DNA of 64,000 bases, from assembly GCA_963920765.1 (NCBI GenBank), contig OY987250.1, positions 13,260,409 to 13,324,408 on the forward strand, written 5' to 3'. The stretch's first letter is position 1. Each line of letters begins with the position of its first letter. Under the pieces are notes generated by a model, which was not told the origin of the DNA, did not search any database, and worked only from the letters and a program-made list of their open reading frames with translations. This stretch comes from Ulota crispa (taxonomy: Eukaryota > Streptophyta > Bryopsida > Orthotrichales > Orthotrichaceae). Shown here piece after piece: positions 1 through 13,600 of the stretch. A program made the translations under genes and the position numbers.

Positions 1-3000
1 CTTTTTGTAGTGCAAAAATTGTAGTAGATTTTTTTCTTAATATAAATTACCATATCAATTATTCATATTAATTTAAAATTATAAGTAATGCAAGCCCCTT
101 CTCTAATAACCCAAAGTAGAAAATTATGTAATGATATTATGTTTAAAAATAAAAATAAAGTAATACCCCCCTAAAAAACACTTGGTGTTCCTATCCCTTT
201 TCTTACACACTGACCCCAAGATAATTACAAAGCATCAAACACCTGATCCCATTGAAATTTGGTAAAGTCAAATAAAAATTGTTTACTTGATTTGTTTGTT
301 ATTGTTTTTATTTGTTAGATATTTGTATTTTTGCTCTCACTCTCCAAGCTAATTACACCAACCAATTATTGAATGTGGAAATTTAAGAAGATGCTAAGTG
401 TTGACTGTATTTGATATAGCTTAGTTTAGTAGTTGAGTTTATGAATAATTTAAAAGTAATAATCAGTTTAAGGAGTAAACCCAATCTAGAAAGCCAAAGC
501 TGTTCAAAATAAGTAAAATTTTATTAGAAATTTGACATTGCCTCAACTGAAACAAGGAAGAAAAAATCAAGTCTACATTTTTTATTATTAATTTTTTTAA
601 TAGAGTAACTCTTGGAGTGTCAAAATTTAAAAAATTAGTTGCCTACTATGAATTTTTGTGTCTTGTGCAAGATTTGTGAAAATATCTAATGAAGATTATA
701 ACAACTCATCATTCAAGGTCAATTTTGCAAGAACTTGGGACTAGTCAATTACCATCTAGATGTTTTCTGCATGAAAATGTATGAGAATACACATAGGGGT
801 TCAAACATGTTAAGAGGGTCGATGTCTTTTTTAATTTTTAGTCAATTTAATACTAAATACATATGTTTACATAATTTATATTCTTTATCAACTAGGTGAA
901 TAATTTGTTATGAGAAAATATTTTGGTTCTCAAAACTTGGCATATGAGTTGATCAAACAAATGAGGCCTACATGTTGTTGAAAATGTTTTACCTTTGTAA
1001 ATTAAATACACATATTATTGTTTCACAAATTGATATGTTAGCAAATCCAAAAATGTATTGCAAAAACTATAGAATATATATTTTAATTGGCAAGTTTGAG
1101 TGCTATACATGCATTACAATTCATTTGCAATTTGTGACCAAAACAAGACTCTTTCAAAAAACATGATGTGTAACTATCAATATAAAAAATAAACATTGTT
1201 TGCTTTGCTTATACACTAAGTGAGTAAGGGGTTTCTTGATAATGTTCATTCTACTAGTGAGTCACTATTAAGCAACAATTAAGAAATATTATAGTTATTT
1301 GCCATGTGACACTAACATGGAGTAAAATTATGTATACTTGTGTTCCAACTTTAGTACCTAAATGTACAAGCTATTTTTGAGCTTCTTAGAAGATACCAAA
1401 ATATAGTATGGAGAACATAAATCCAAAGCTTTGATAAGTTTCAACCAAGGTTTCAACATTTTTTTTCAAAATTTCAACCATAGTAACTTAAACCACAAAA
1501 ATATAGATATCTTCAGAAAGACAAAATATAACACAACACACAAGTTAATATGTTGGAATACACTTTATGAGAAGAGTTTTTAAAATATTCAAGTAACTCA
1601 AATTTCTCTAATCTTTTACTTCCTCCTTGTATTTGAAATTATGATTCAATATAAAATATGACAACAAAAGAAACCTTATGCATAAACGGAACCAATTTAT
1701 CTCAACTCAAGATCTACTATACAAAAAGTTTATTTGAATTTACAAAACGGTTTTACTACCCAATGTGCTTAAGACTATTCATTTCCGCAAACTCTCAAGG
1801 TTATAAAATCAAGCTTTGTAATAGAACCACTTGTGTAAAAAAAGAATTGAAGGTATGATTCAAAAATATTCTTGATGCCAAAAAAAAACTTGAGCATTAT
1901 TATTTTTTGAAATATCAAAACTCATGCATCAATAATAATTATTTAACTTCTAAACCAATGTAAAAAATATGATGTTGTAGGTATTTAAGGATCAATTGTG
2001 GTGTGCAAAGTCTCAAAACATGAGTTTGAAGTTCTATGCATGAATAATAATTGTCACCTTTTATCACACTTCATCTTTTATACATGTAATGTTATGGAAT
2101 AAGTCATTTATACATTACTTTCCCACGCTAACTTGTTTAACTAATTTAAAACACTCTTAATCCCTTATTGTCATGTGCTACATATAAGTAGCATTCAATC
2201 TCTTCAATTTCATTTTCATCCAATTAGGAGTCTATAATAAAGCATTATTAGACATTTTTGAAAGCTCATGAAATTTATTTAATACTCGCTCTAGTATTAA
2301 AATGTTAATACGATTTTCCTAGAATTGTGCTATATGCCTTTATTAGAAGAATTTAAAATCAGTAAAAGATCCAAGTTTTCTCTTTCTTGGAAGATTTGGT
2401 GTATTCAAAATAATTTAATTTTTTTGAGATACAACGTATGAGGACCTCTTCCCCACACTATGCCACGTGCATTAACTTCACCATGTTAGAGAAAATTGAA
2501 GTTGCACAAACAAAAACCGCATTTAATATAAAATGTCAAGTTCTTTTAAATTTGAAAATAATTTATAAAGATTTTTGAAAATTTGTACCTCAGTCGATTT
2601 TTTTAAACTCATGATCAATGTCTTTTTTTCTTAATGCAAACTTCAATTTTTTTGAAGAAATTGTGCAATATAGCACCTTGAATTTCATCCTTATATTTGG
2701 GGCGGTTTATCTAACAAGGATTATATTCTTTCTAAAAATTCTTTAGTTATACATGTTTTCTAGCGTTCTGTTAATTGAAATCCAATGAATTATATGGTAG
2801 TACTATGCATGCTCTTATGTTTTGATATCAGTATAGATGTTTATCCTTTCTTAAAACCACACTAATTTAATTTATGTTAATATAGTCATACATATGTATG
2901 TGCATGCACACACATACATAAATGTATGTATATGTCTACATAAATGTCTCTTTGTGTGTCTATATATATTATATGTATGTATATGTATGTATATGTAGAT

Positions 3001-3648
3001 ATATGTATATGCGCACATGTGTGTGTGATGTTACATTAAACAATAAAAGGGATATGATATTATAGCATCATAAGCAAAAGATTGTTTGATAGAAGTTATA
3101 CTACAAGCCATGGTCATTTGTACTTGAACCAAAATTTCAACCCATGTCACATGTGGTCTCAAGAACGGCCTCTACATGAATAATAAACAAGCACAAGAAA
3201 TGCTATTCTTAGTAAGTTTAGGATTCTTGGGGCCAGAATATTGAGGTTGTAACTCCAAAGCTCAACTGCAAGGCTTAAAAGACTTAAGAAAAATAGAATG
3301 AGAAAGGTGATAGATTGCAGTCACTCAAATTTCTATTTGGTCCTATTTCGTTACTAAATCTTAGATTGAAATTGATAACATTTTGAATATATAGCATGTC
3401 TTGGTTAATTATATTAGATAATTTTAGGTTAAAATTTGATGAAATTGATAACACTATTAACTAAAACATTTCATTAAAACCTCCATTAAGAACCCAAATC
3501 AAGGACTTTTGGACCCATGGCTCCTAATAATTCATGTATTGATACCAGTTCTTGATGAATGTTAAAGACCATATTATCATCAACTCCAAATAGTGCAAAG
3601 AGGTATGTCTGAAGTAGGTTTAAAGTTTTTGAGGCAAAATAAGTTGTC
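1..3648. other. AT-rich intergenic DNA, no gene seen
   Basis: Very AT-rich, with only short open frames and no recognisable protein family or paired splice sites. Apart from the microsatellite near 2.9 kb I see nothing that can be named. A degenerate transposon origin is possible but not shown. Confidence 0.6.
2885..3030. repeat. TATG/CACA-type microsatellite tract
   Basis: Imperfect runs of alternating purine-pyrimidine sequence (ATGTATGT, CACACATACA, TGTGTGTG) over about 145 bases. It is a compound simple repeat with no coding potential. Confidence 0.85.
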
Positions 3649-4301
3649 TTAACCCAAAAATGACATTGAGGATAGAATGTGTCCTCAATCAATTTTTGAA
3701 GTTCAACAAAACCTTACCAAATTACTATTTTTAGTAGTTTGTATTTTTAACAATATTTTTGAAGTTTTGTTTTAGCTCCAACAATCTGATTTTGCAAATA
3801 ATTGATTATAATTTTCTATTCAACATTTTGTGCACAAGTGTCCATTGCAATCTTGACTTTATGTAGTGTTGAGAGCTTTTGGGAATGAGCCTCAAATACA
3901 CTATATCTTTGAGAAAAAATCACATTAGAAATTCATTTAAAAAAATTGTAGAGTAGGTTTTGAGAAGTCATAAATTGATTGGAGTTATGCATGTTAGGCC
4001 TTGTAACCTCATGTTTTTTTGGTGACCAACTTTTCAAAATTGACTTGTGAAAAGAAGATTAAAAGACTTCAAATCACTATCACAATTTTAACACCCTCAT
4101 GACCAAACATTATAATCTTTGATCCATAAGAGATATTGTTGTGTTTTTATTTCTAATGTGATCTCCAGCATGTCTAGTTTGATTTTACACGATTATAAAA
4201 TTAAAAAAATTGAAGAATTGATACAACTTATGTTGACTTTTTGTTCAAATGAGAACAAATTCCTAGAAGCTCAGGAAATTCCAGGGTCCTTTAGGGGTTA
4301 A
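3649..4301. mobile_element. TTAA-bounded element, family A copy 1 (degenerate left end)
   Basis: About 650 bp. The right edge reads TTTAGGGGTTAA at 4290-4301 and the left edge TTAACCCAAAAATGACATTG at 3649. The interior matches copies at 8852-9503 (opposite strand), 18539-19179 and 22137-22784: all share a stretch around ACTATTTTTAGTAGTTTGTA and another around GAATGAGCCTCAAATACACT. No coding capacity, so it is non-autonomous. It lies downstream of the phosphatase stop codon. Confidence 0.75.
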
Positions 4302-4630
4302 CCTTGACCTTTCATGCCACTTGAACCACATATATTGACAGCCTTGGAGTCTCACGTTAACAGTATGTGGGGCGTTGCTTTAGCAAGTCCCTGTTATTAT
4401 GCAATATTTTCCAACATTACAGAGTCATTTTAACAATGCAAACGAATAAGGGCCACAACTGCTGAGACCGCCTGCAAGACTACTTACTACTGAACAGAAC
4501 CCATGATTCCTTTTAGTTCCAGGCACCTTACTTATCAACCTCCACCTACAAATGTTTTTTCAGCAAATTCTCGTTGTTTCTCTAGAACAGAAGGTGCCGG
4601 AGAAGCCGAGGAAAAAAACCCTCTCAAGTC
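4302..4630. other. 3' flank of the SLP1-type phosphatase gene
   Basis: Sequence between the family A element and the phosphatase stop codon. It should hold the 3' UTR and polyadenylation region of the minus-strand gene. I could not identify a decisive poly(A) signal. Confidence 0.5.
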
Positions 4631-7600
4631 CTAAAAGTTTTGCACTTCCATTTGGCCCTCCCAACTAGAGTCCTCTGGAAACATTTCGTCTTCCTGAAGA
4701 AACTCGTTGGCCACTGTCAATATCCTCACTTTGTCGTCAACAATCTCAAGTACCTGCAAAAACTCCAAAACAATTCCAAAACATAAGGCCAAGGATTCTT
4801 CCATCTCCTCTACTACTACTCACCGATCTTCAACCCAAAACCAAAATGCACGCTAAAATGGCAGTCATACGAGGTCTGAAATTATCCTCTTTCTCAACTG
4901 GAATGGCTATATCTTTTTTGTATACTGAATTTACCTATAATCATATACACACAACCCTATAACTGTGCATTTTATACTTTCCTCTCTTGAAAGGGAATGC
5001 TATATTGTGACTTGTGAGCCGTGAGCTTGGATTCTTTGTCAAAATGCTAAATTGTACATAGGGCTCTATAACTGTGCATTTCAAACTTTCATCTCTAAAA
5101 AAGAAATGCAATATCGTGAGCAAGAATCCATGAGCTGTGAGCTTGGATATTTTGTCAAAATACTAAATTCACCTATAAGTACGTACAAAGGACCCTATAG
5201 TTGTGCATTTTAAAATTTCATATCCTGAATTTTTTTACCATTTATTTAGTTTTTCCATTGATTTTGAGCTCAAAATTGATTATTTCCAATGATTTTGAGC
5301 TCAGAATCGGTCCCCGCACACCAAAATCTTGGCTCACTGTTTTGTGCTCACAAACTGTGCTCACAAACCTGCCTTGACTTACTTTTAGGTTGCTTTTATA
5401 AAAATTCTTATTGCGAAATCCCAAAACTTTACCTCAGGAAGAGCATGCATAACCCCGCTGGACATGCCAACGTCTATTCTCCAAATGCGCCCGTCACATT
5501 TGCTGCACGCAAAACGAGCAACTCAAATTTAGGGTTAACCAAAAGTTCACGGGATAAAAAAAAGCAGAGCAAATCTAAAGATAAACCACGCTCTAGGTCT
5601 TTGTCATGGTGTTCGCTATTCTCTAGATTCCTTAGAGCATCTCCTGCAGCACGTCAAAACAGTCCCACGCTCCTTAATTGTAATGGCTTTTGCGTTTCAA
5701 GTCTCCAACAGCACCCTGTGTAAGTCGCGGAGTTTTCAAATTGAGCCTAGTTCACATCAAATTCAAGCTTTCTCCAAGCCCCTTCATGGTCCCTCCCAAG
5801 CACTATTCACGCATGACCCCACTCCATAGCCAAGTGTACATGTGCGATTCGTTGTAATGCAAGTGCAGGTCTGGAAGGTCTCAGGGCTGCAAGAGAACTT
5901 CAAGCCTTGCTATGAAGGTTTGAGTCATTCTCCCTGTCAAACCTCATTTTTCCAGGGCTTGGAAAGCATGTTGCAAGAGATGCCCTTAGGGCATCCCCAA
6001 TCTAGCCGTAACACAAGCACGGAAAAGCTTGTAGAGAGTGTTAAACCGGGTTTCAGTGAAAACCAAGGCTCTAATGCAACCATTTCTTGCATTTACAATT
6101 TTCAGATCTCCTCACAAAGCCCCTCCCTTGTATTTTTGCACACTTTGGAGGATCTTGAATAACACTCCAAAGTGTGTGATTCTTTGATTGTGATGCAAGT
6201 TTTTTATTTTTCTGACATAAACCTCCTCACATAAAGTACCTAGTATAGTGATCTTCCACCAAAAAATGCATAAACAGATAAATAATTATGTTTAGTGAGT
6301 ATCAAAAGCCTATTTGCATTGGGGGCTAGCAAGATGGGAATTGCCCTTGCCTAGTAACTAACTAGGCCGCAGTCACTCTGACAAGATTTCTCAGGCTTCT
6401 ATCACAATTGGATTGGGGATGCTCTTAGGGCACTCTCAATCTAGACCTTGCATCAAGGCTTGGCAATGGCAATCACAGAGCTTTGTCACGTAGCCTGAAA
6501 AGAAGCGTGTGGCTCCTCAATTCCTCCAACCCAAAGCACACAACTTTGTTTTTGTAAGGCTTTTCTAACAAGATCTATATTTTTGACTTGCAAAGTAGTC
6601 ATCATTTCTTTGACAGCAATATACAAAACAATTTGAAGGACTCTTGAGGACCGCTGAAACTACCGGATGTGGATTAGGTTTTGTTGTCCCCTTTAAGATC
6701 ACGTCCCACATGCAAGGTGCATTGGACCAGATTTGCAATTCTCAAACTAGGATCCATAGTGAGAGTGCCGTTACAAAGTCGATATACCTGCTAGATTGAG
6801 GATGCTCTTACAATGAAGAAAATGAAATAGCAGTTCATCAAGTGGACGTATACCAAAGTTCGGTGAAAAAAGGTGGTGAAGGATTGTACGAACCAGTTGG
6901 CGCCGATTGTTTGTGGGGTGTGACCGACAATAAGGCCCCGTGAGTTTGTTGCCGACAGCGCTGCAGCAAGGATTCCACAAGCCTGGAAAATACCAAAAAC
7001 AAATCCACCACGAGACAGACACGAGCTAAGGTTTAGGATTTCGCTTCTTCAAAGATGACGGTGTTGGCGACACTCTAGGGTTTGTCTCCGGGCTTTTTCT
7101 ATAAAAAAATTTGGACTGTCAGCTTCTCAGGCCATCTGGTAATCTGTAATGGTGTAGATATGGCCACATGGGGTATTTTTTAAGTACAAATTAGGCCACA
7201 GGTATTTACACTTTGAGCTTGTTGGTTGTGACCAAATTTTTCTAAAATCAAAGATTAGCATTGCAGGAACAAATTTTTATAAAAGCGTGGGTTACAAAAA
7301 ACCCAAAAACTTATAACAAAAGAGATATAATCCTACAAACTTAACCCTTTAAAGACCAAACACATTTTCCCCTAAAATTAGATGTGCACTTGAATCACAT
7401 ATGGATCCAATTTGAAGAATCCAACCGTACAAATGTGAAGGACACCTTGTTTGTTGTAATGTATCAAAATTTCAACTAAATCTATCGTTGGAGGTGAAAT
7501 ATTATAATGATTGAGTGAGCCGTATATGGAAAATTTCTAGTTTTTCATGCTTGTGTGGTTTTGATTGTGTGGTTTTGAATGTTAATGCTTCAAGCAAGTT

Positions 7601-10600
7601 TTTGTTAAGAAGAGCCTTACATTTTTAGAAAGCAAGGTTTTCCATCTTTCCAACAAGACTAGTTTCACACAAAATAAACAAAAATAGCAATCACAAGGTG
7701 TAACTAAGTGGACAAAAAGGTCAAAATCCCATTTTCTTTGTTACCCTAAAACAATTCTACAAGAAATTTGATAATTGTTATGGAAAATCCAATCGGTGAA
7801 AGCAATCAAGAATTGGCCTTAAATCACTAGTAGAAAATTGCGGTGAAACCCACTAAATTATGTCCAATTGTTTTTGTTGAGTTCCTTATTTCCAACACAG
7901 GTTTATGAGTTGGAATGAGTTTTTGAGTTGAAATTTTGCAAAATTGTGCGTTGTGCTATTGAATTTTGTATTGGAAACAAGGAACTTAACAAAAATAACT
8001 GGAAATAATTTAGTAGGTTTCAACACAATTTTCTACTAGTGTAGGATGACTTTTAAAAAAAAAAATTATAGTATCATTTCAATGGATTCTCAACTACCAC
8101 AATTGTACTACTACCGTATAGAGAAACAATACATGCATGTTCCTTAAGCAATTTGAATTTTTTTAAGATTTCACAAATGAAATGTGGCATTCTTCTTGGA
8201 TGTTTGATGTATTGTGTTGTTGCTTTGATCCATCTTTGACCAAATATGGATCCATATTTTGAGGCCATGATGTATAAACACCATTATTTATCAACTCACG
8301 TATCCAATTTCATTTTCGTTTCTTGGGTTAGATGCAAACTTCTTGTGATCACAAGCGTTCTTCAAGATCATTTTCCAAATTGTTGAGCGATTTTACTATA
8401 TAAACCAAAAACTACTCTCCCAAACCAAAATATGGTTTGGTGATCTCTAAAGGGTTAAGAGCAACTTGTTTTCAAATAATAGGGCTCCACATGATCACAA
8501 TGCTTTTTTGACCCAAGGTCCTAGTTGACTAGCTGGCTTCAAGCAACAACATATTCCCTTTTCTAATGCGTGGTAGGCATCTAGGTTTGGAAAATAGAGC
8601 AACATCGAGCACCATGATTGGCACCGTGACACTATTTTTGTTCTTCATTTTTTTGGAAAGGCCTACTGCTTGATTTTTTTTTGTCTTGGCTTTCCATTTA
8701 AATGTCTAAAAAAATCCTTGGTTCATCCCAAACATGATTTCAAGAACTCAAAGGATTGACTGCTTGACTACATTTTCCTAATACAATGGTGCTTGGATAA
8801 GGTCAATGCTTTGGGCAAGGAAAAAACATTCATCATATCCAAGCATTGACCTTAACCCCTAAATGCCCAAGGCCTTTCTAACCGTCTTGGAATTTTTATA
8901 GAACCAAACAATCAGCCAACCTTTTCATAAATTTCATCAAGTTTTTTATAATTGTAACTGTACAAATTTAAACTGAACATGTCAGAGATTATATGCAAAA
9001 AGAAAACACAACAATATCACTTATAGTTTGAAAGATTATAATATTTAAACATGAGGGTGTCAAAACTGCAAAAGTGACTTGAAGTCTTCCAATCCTCATT
9101 TCACATGTCAAATCTAAAAAGTTGGTCACCAAAAAAATATGAGGTTTAAGGCCACTACATATCTACCTTGAATCAATTTACAACTTTCAAAATCTACTCC
9201 TATACTTTTTTTAAATGGATTTCTAATGTGGATTTTTCTCCAAGCTCTAGTGTATTTGAGACTCATTTTCAAGATCTTCCAACACTAAAAAACTCAAGAT
9301 TGCAGTGGACACCCTTGTACAAAAGTTTGAGTAGAAAAATCATCAACATTCATTTTCAAAATTAAATTTTTGACAATGAAAACAAACTTCAAAACAAACT
9401 TGTATAGAATTTTTTTACTCAAAATAATGATCTAATAAAGATTTGTTCATCTTCAAAGTTTTGTAAACACCCAAATTGGGTACCTTGGGCATTTAGGGGT
9501 TAAACTAAGTCCAGTACACAAAAAAGAGAGTGGGACCTTGACGCTATCCATACGTGTCTCTTACAAAGATTGACCTTATCCAAGTACCGCTGTAATATCA
9601 AAAAGCACGATGGAATTGTGGTGAGTTGTGTGAGTGAGTACCTGAATCCTCTCTTGTGGTCTATCGAAGTTTTCCTTGGAGTAGAGCCTGCTCCAGACTA
9701 TGCTGTCAAAGCCCTTGACGGCAACGAAGGGCATTTCAGCAGGCCTTCCCCATCGATTGTTGCCCATTTTCATCCACAAGCTGACTTCGCGGTTCATCCT
9801 GTCCAATCCATAGTCCACTGCCATCCATCCAAGCACCACCACCAAACCCTAATTATTGTTTTTCTTGCTCCCATGCAAAACTACGCAAGAGGCATGAGAG
9901 CATCTCTAGCCTTGCGCTTCAAGCTTGATACTTCAAGAGATTACATCTATTTTTGAAGGGCCCTCAAAATTCTTGCCCTCTAGCCATGCACTTCAAACAT
10001 GGCCTTTGCACTCCAAGCATGCCCCATAAATAGTCATTTGACCATTCATCAAAGGAAATATAGGATAAAGCTCACTAAAGTTAGGATGAATAGTGTTTTG
10101 AAGGGTCATTGCTTTGACACGCTAGGATGGAGTGCCATGAGAGAATTTTGTGGGGCCGTAAGCATTTATCATCCGTGCTTGGTGTGTGTCAGACCCTGCC
10201 ATTGCAAGGCTAGAGAGGGTGCAGTGCAAAACTGGAAAACAAGCCAATATAGAAAAAGGTGCCATTTTCAACGTGCAACAAACAGGAATAATTTCGACAC
10301 AGATTTTGGATGATATTTTAATGTAGATCACAAAAGTTTCTTCATACTTAAAAAGTAGAGAGTACAGAAAATTTTATGGATGCCCCTGAAGTTTGCCGTA
10401 TTTACATACATACACTTGCTTTTCAGAAATTACACAAATACCCTTGGACCAAAATTTTCAAGAGTTTGCTTTGTTGTGCATGCCACTTTCCTTCTTCCTT
10501 TGTGCACGCATTTCTTCTTTTTTGTTTCATTGCATTCCCTTCTTCAACATTGGTCATCAAGGAAGTACAAGCACAACAAATAAATACCTAAAAATTATGG

Positions 10601-13600
10601 TCCAGGGGTATTTGTGTAATTTCTGAAAAAGCAGGGTATCTATGTAAATATGGCAAACTTCAGGGTTATCCATGAAAGTTTCCCTAAAAAGTATTGCAAA
10701 GGAGTTGAATAAAAAGGCATTAAGAAGATGGGAATGTCATTGTACTGACCATGGTGAGGTAGCACTCCTCCGTGGGCAAAGAGCCAGTCGTTCACTTTCA
10801 GGACCACCCCATGAGCAGCCAGCTGCATCGCCAAGGGCCCTCCTGGAGACAAAAGCTTCGTCCGTGCCACAACCCCCTTCTGAATCTGCAACAAAAAAGA
10901 CATTGCCAAAGGAAGAAAAACTTCGAAGGATGAGTTTCCAAAGGAGTAAAGACTGGTCACGAAAGAACTTTTCTAGCCGATTCATTGAATACTACACTAA
11001 ATAGTGCATTTAGGTTGCCTTTCACAATTAGGTTGCCTTACCTTGGAAAATTACCTCATAAATCATAGCTTAGCCACTTGGAGGCACATGCAACTCTTTA
11101 GATGTTACAGTTTCACATGACTTACAACTTATACGTTGCTACAGTAGTTTGTTTTTCCGCAGCTAAAATGTTGTTACCAAGCCCTTTCAAAATTGTTTAT
11201 TGCAAGATTTTTTCATTAAAAATACTGTGGCAGTAATAAGTATTTATATAGTGCAGAATGTTGAGAAATTAGTGTGGGGCAACCTAAATGCACTATTTAG
11301 TGTAACGTACATGCACACACTTTGTGCGAGTTGGCTGTGCAAGGGTAGTGTAATATTACAAAATCTGATCTATGGTCACAATCAATCTAACATCGTTTTG
11401 CAAATGCCCACTTTAGTATCTCAGTGTTTTGTTGGTCTTCTCGCACATGGGGTGGCACATTGAGTTCTATATCTAGGGCGTCTTTTATTGCTTCAACTTA
11501 CACCAAAAAGTTCTACAAGATTCTAGAAAAGGGCATGGAATGAGAGAGGAAAATCATCCCGCTTGGTAGTATAGTTATGGATAAGGAGCAAAAAAAAAAA
11601 AAAGGAAACCAAGTTACTAAATAGGTGTATACTTTTGTTTTTTTTTTTTTACAGAAAACCATGGTATGGGCACAAGTGGGTTTACTTACCATGATGGGAT
11701 TGAAAAGAGGTAACCAACTAGGGAACCCAACTCCCCGGCTTCGCTTCAACTCTTGAGATGCTTCATGCCAGACCTCAAAAGCTGCGTCCCAATTGCCGCC
11801 ATGGTCTTGTTCACAAAACTCCGCAAATGCTTCCGCTTCTTGGAACCCCCCCGGAGCCACGTACCGAAAATCACCGGCTACGTTCATCGTCTCGTGGTTG
11901 CCAAGGATCTACCCAAACCCCAACAAAAAACCAAACTAAGTTTTTCTCAAAAATAAACGTACTTGAATTGGCCAAAACCCAAGTCAAAACTTGGCAAAAG
12001 CACATTAGGGTATCACAATTAACGGAGAATAGAAAATAAGTTTTTCCAAAGGACTTGAATTTAGGGCAAGACCTGAAAGACAGCTCCACCCTTACTACGG
12101 GCTTGCTTGCCCAGCCATGCCAACAAGGACAAGATGGCTATTTCGTCTTCGCCTCTATCAAGCACATCGCCCACTTGCACCAAAACCTGCACTTTCCATG
12201 AATCAAGTCCAAATTTTGTCATAACCTTAAAACAGCCACAATTCAAAGTTCATGGGAAAATTCTAAACTTGGACTTAAACATTAAACGACCAGAAGGCCC
12301 TTTGCGCCCAGTACAATACGGGATATTTTTTGTGTATTTGGAATGGATCCACACCTCTACTACATTTGAGACCAATAAAGAAGTTGGAGAATAGATCAGT
12401 GCGGCTCTAGTGAGCTACTTGAGATCCCAAATTAAAATTTCTTATTGGTAGCAAATGACAATTATACGTCAGCATATATACTATGCCCTATGGTCGTTTA
12501 AGGGTTAAGGTAGCGACACCCCCTCTCTATGAGTGTCCCCATTGGGGTTGACTACCAAATTTAGAGTCAGTGACTGACAGATACCAAAAAAATTGGTTAT
12601 GGGTGACAAAAATGATGGTTGTAAGTGACTGGCATGACAGTTTTGAGTGCCCCATCTTATTGTTTAAGAACTCAAGTTAGTACTATGAGTTTATGAGCAC
12701 ACTAAGAACTTCAATAAGGGTTGTTTTTGGCATCTCCACCACACAACTATACATTTTCAGCAATTTTGGACTTTGAAAAAATCTTTGTGAACAAATGCTT
12801 GCAATTGGAACTTTGAAATTAATGCCAATATTTTTGGTTTCCCTCTTGCTAACTTACAATATTTTTTCTTTTTTCAGAATTTATCAATTGATTTTCTTAC
12901 TCCAAAATCCTTAGTTTCACGCTTACGGGTGTTGTTGTAGGAAAAACTCATATCCAATTGTTCCAACTTCCAATTAGGTTTTTTTTTTTTTTTTTTTTTT
13001 TTTTGTGTGTTGCTTATCTTGACTAAGAGTGAAAGAAGCTCACCCAGAACACGAGAATACTCTCATGCAAAATTCAAAAAAGCAGGTTTAGGATTGTAAG
13101 AATTTGGGTCCATTAGGGTTCCGAGATCCAATACCGTGGTGCCTCCGATCCATCGATGATGACCATCCGCGCTCAAAACGCCGGCAAGTTGTAAAGCCGA
13201 CTGCGTTCTTTCATAATCGCCATGCAAATCACCAACTGCAATTTCCCCAATTGCCCTCCCAAAACTCAGCAAATTCCTCACCAACGCACAGATTCCTAAC
13301 GCAAATCTGAAGATTCGTGATAAAACCAATAAAAAAAACACTAGAAGTCGTTTGAAAATTAGAGAATCTGAAACGGGCGACATCCCCAATGCACCATTCA
13401 CGTGGACATGTTTGAAAATTTTCGAAAGATAGATTTGCTGGCGACATCCCCTATGCACAGTTCAAAAGGAAATGTTTGAAAATTTATGAAGAAAAGAGGA
13501 GACTTGCAGGCGACATCCCCTATGCACAGTTCAAAAGGAAATGTTTGAAAATTTATGAAGAAAAGAGGAGACTTGCAGGCGACATCCCCAATGCACCGTT

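Noticed and set aside
5289..5723. 144-codon plus-strand ORF
   Set aside because: It is antisense to SLP1 exon 8, which has matching splice sites and a family signature on the other strand.
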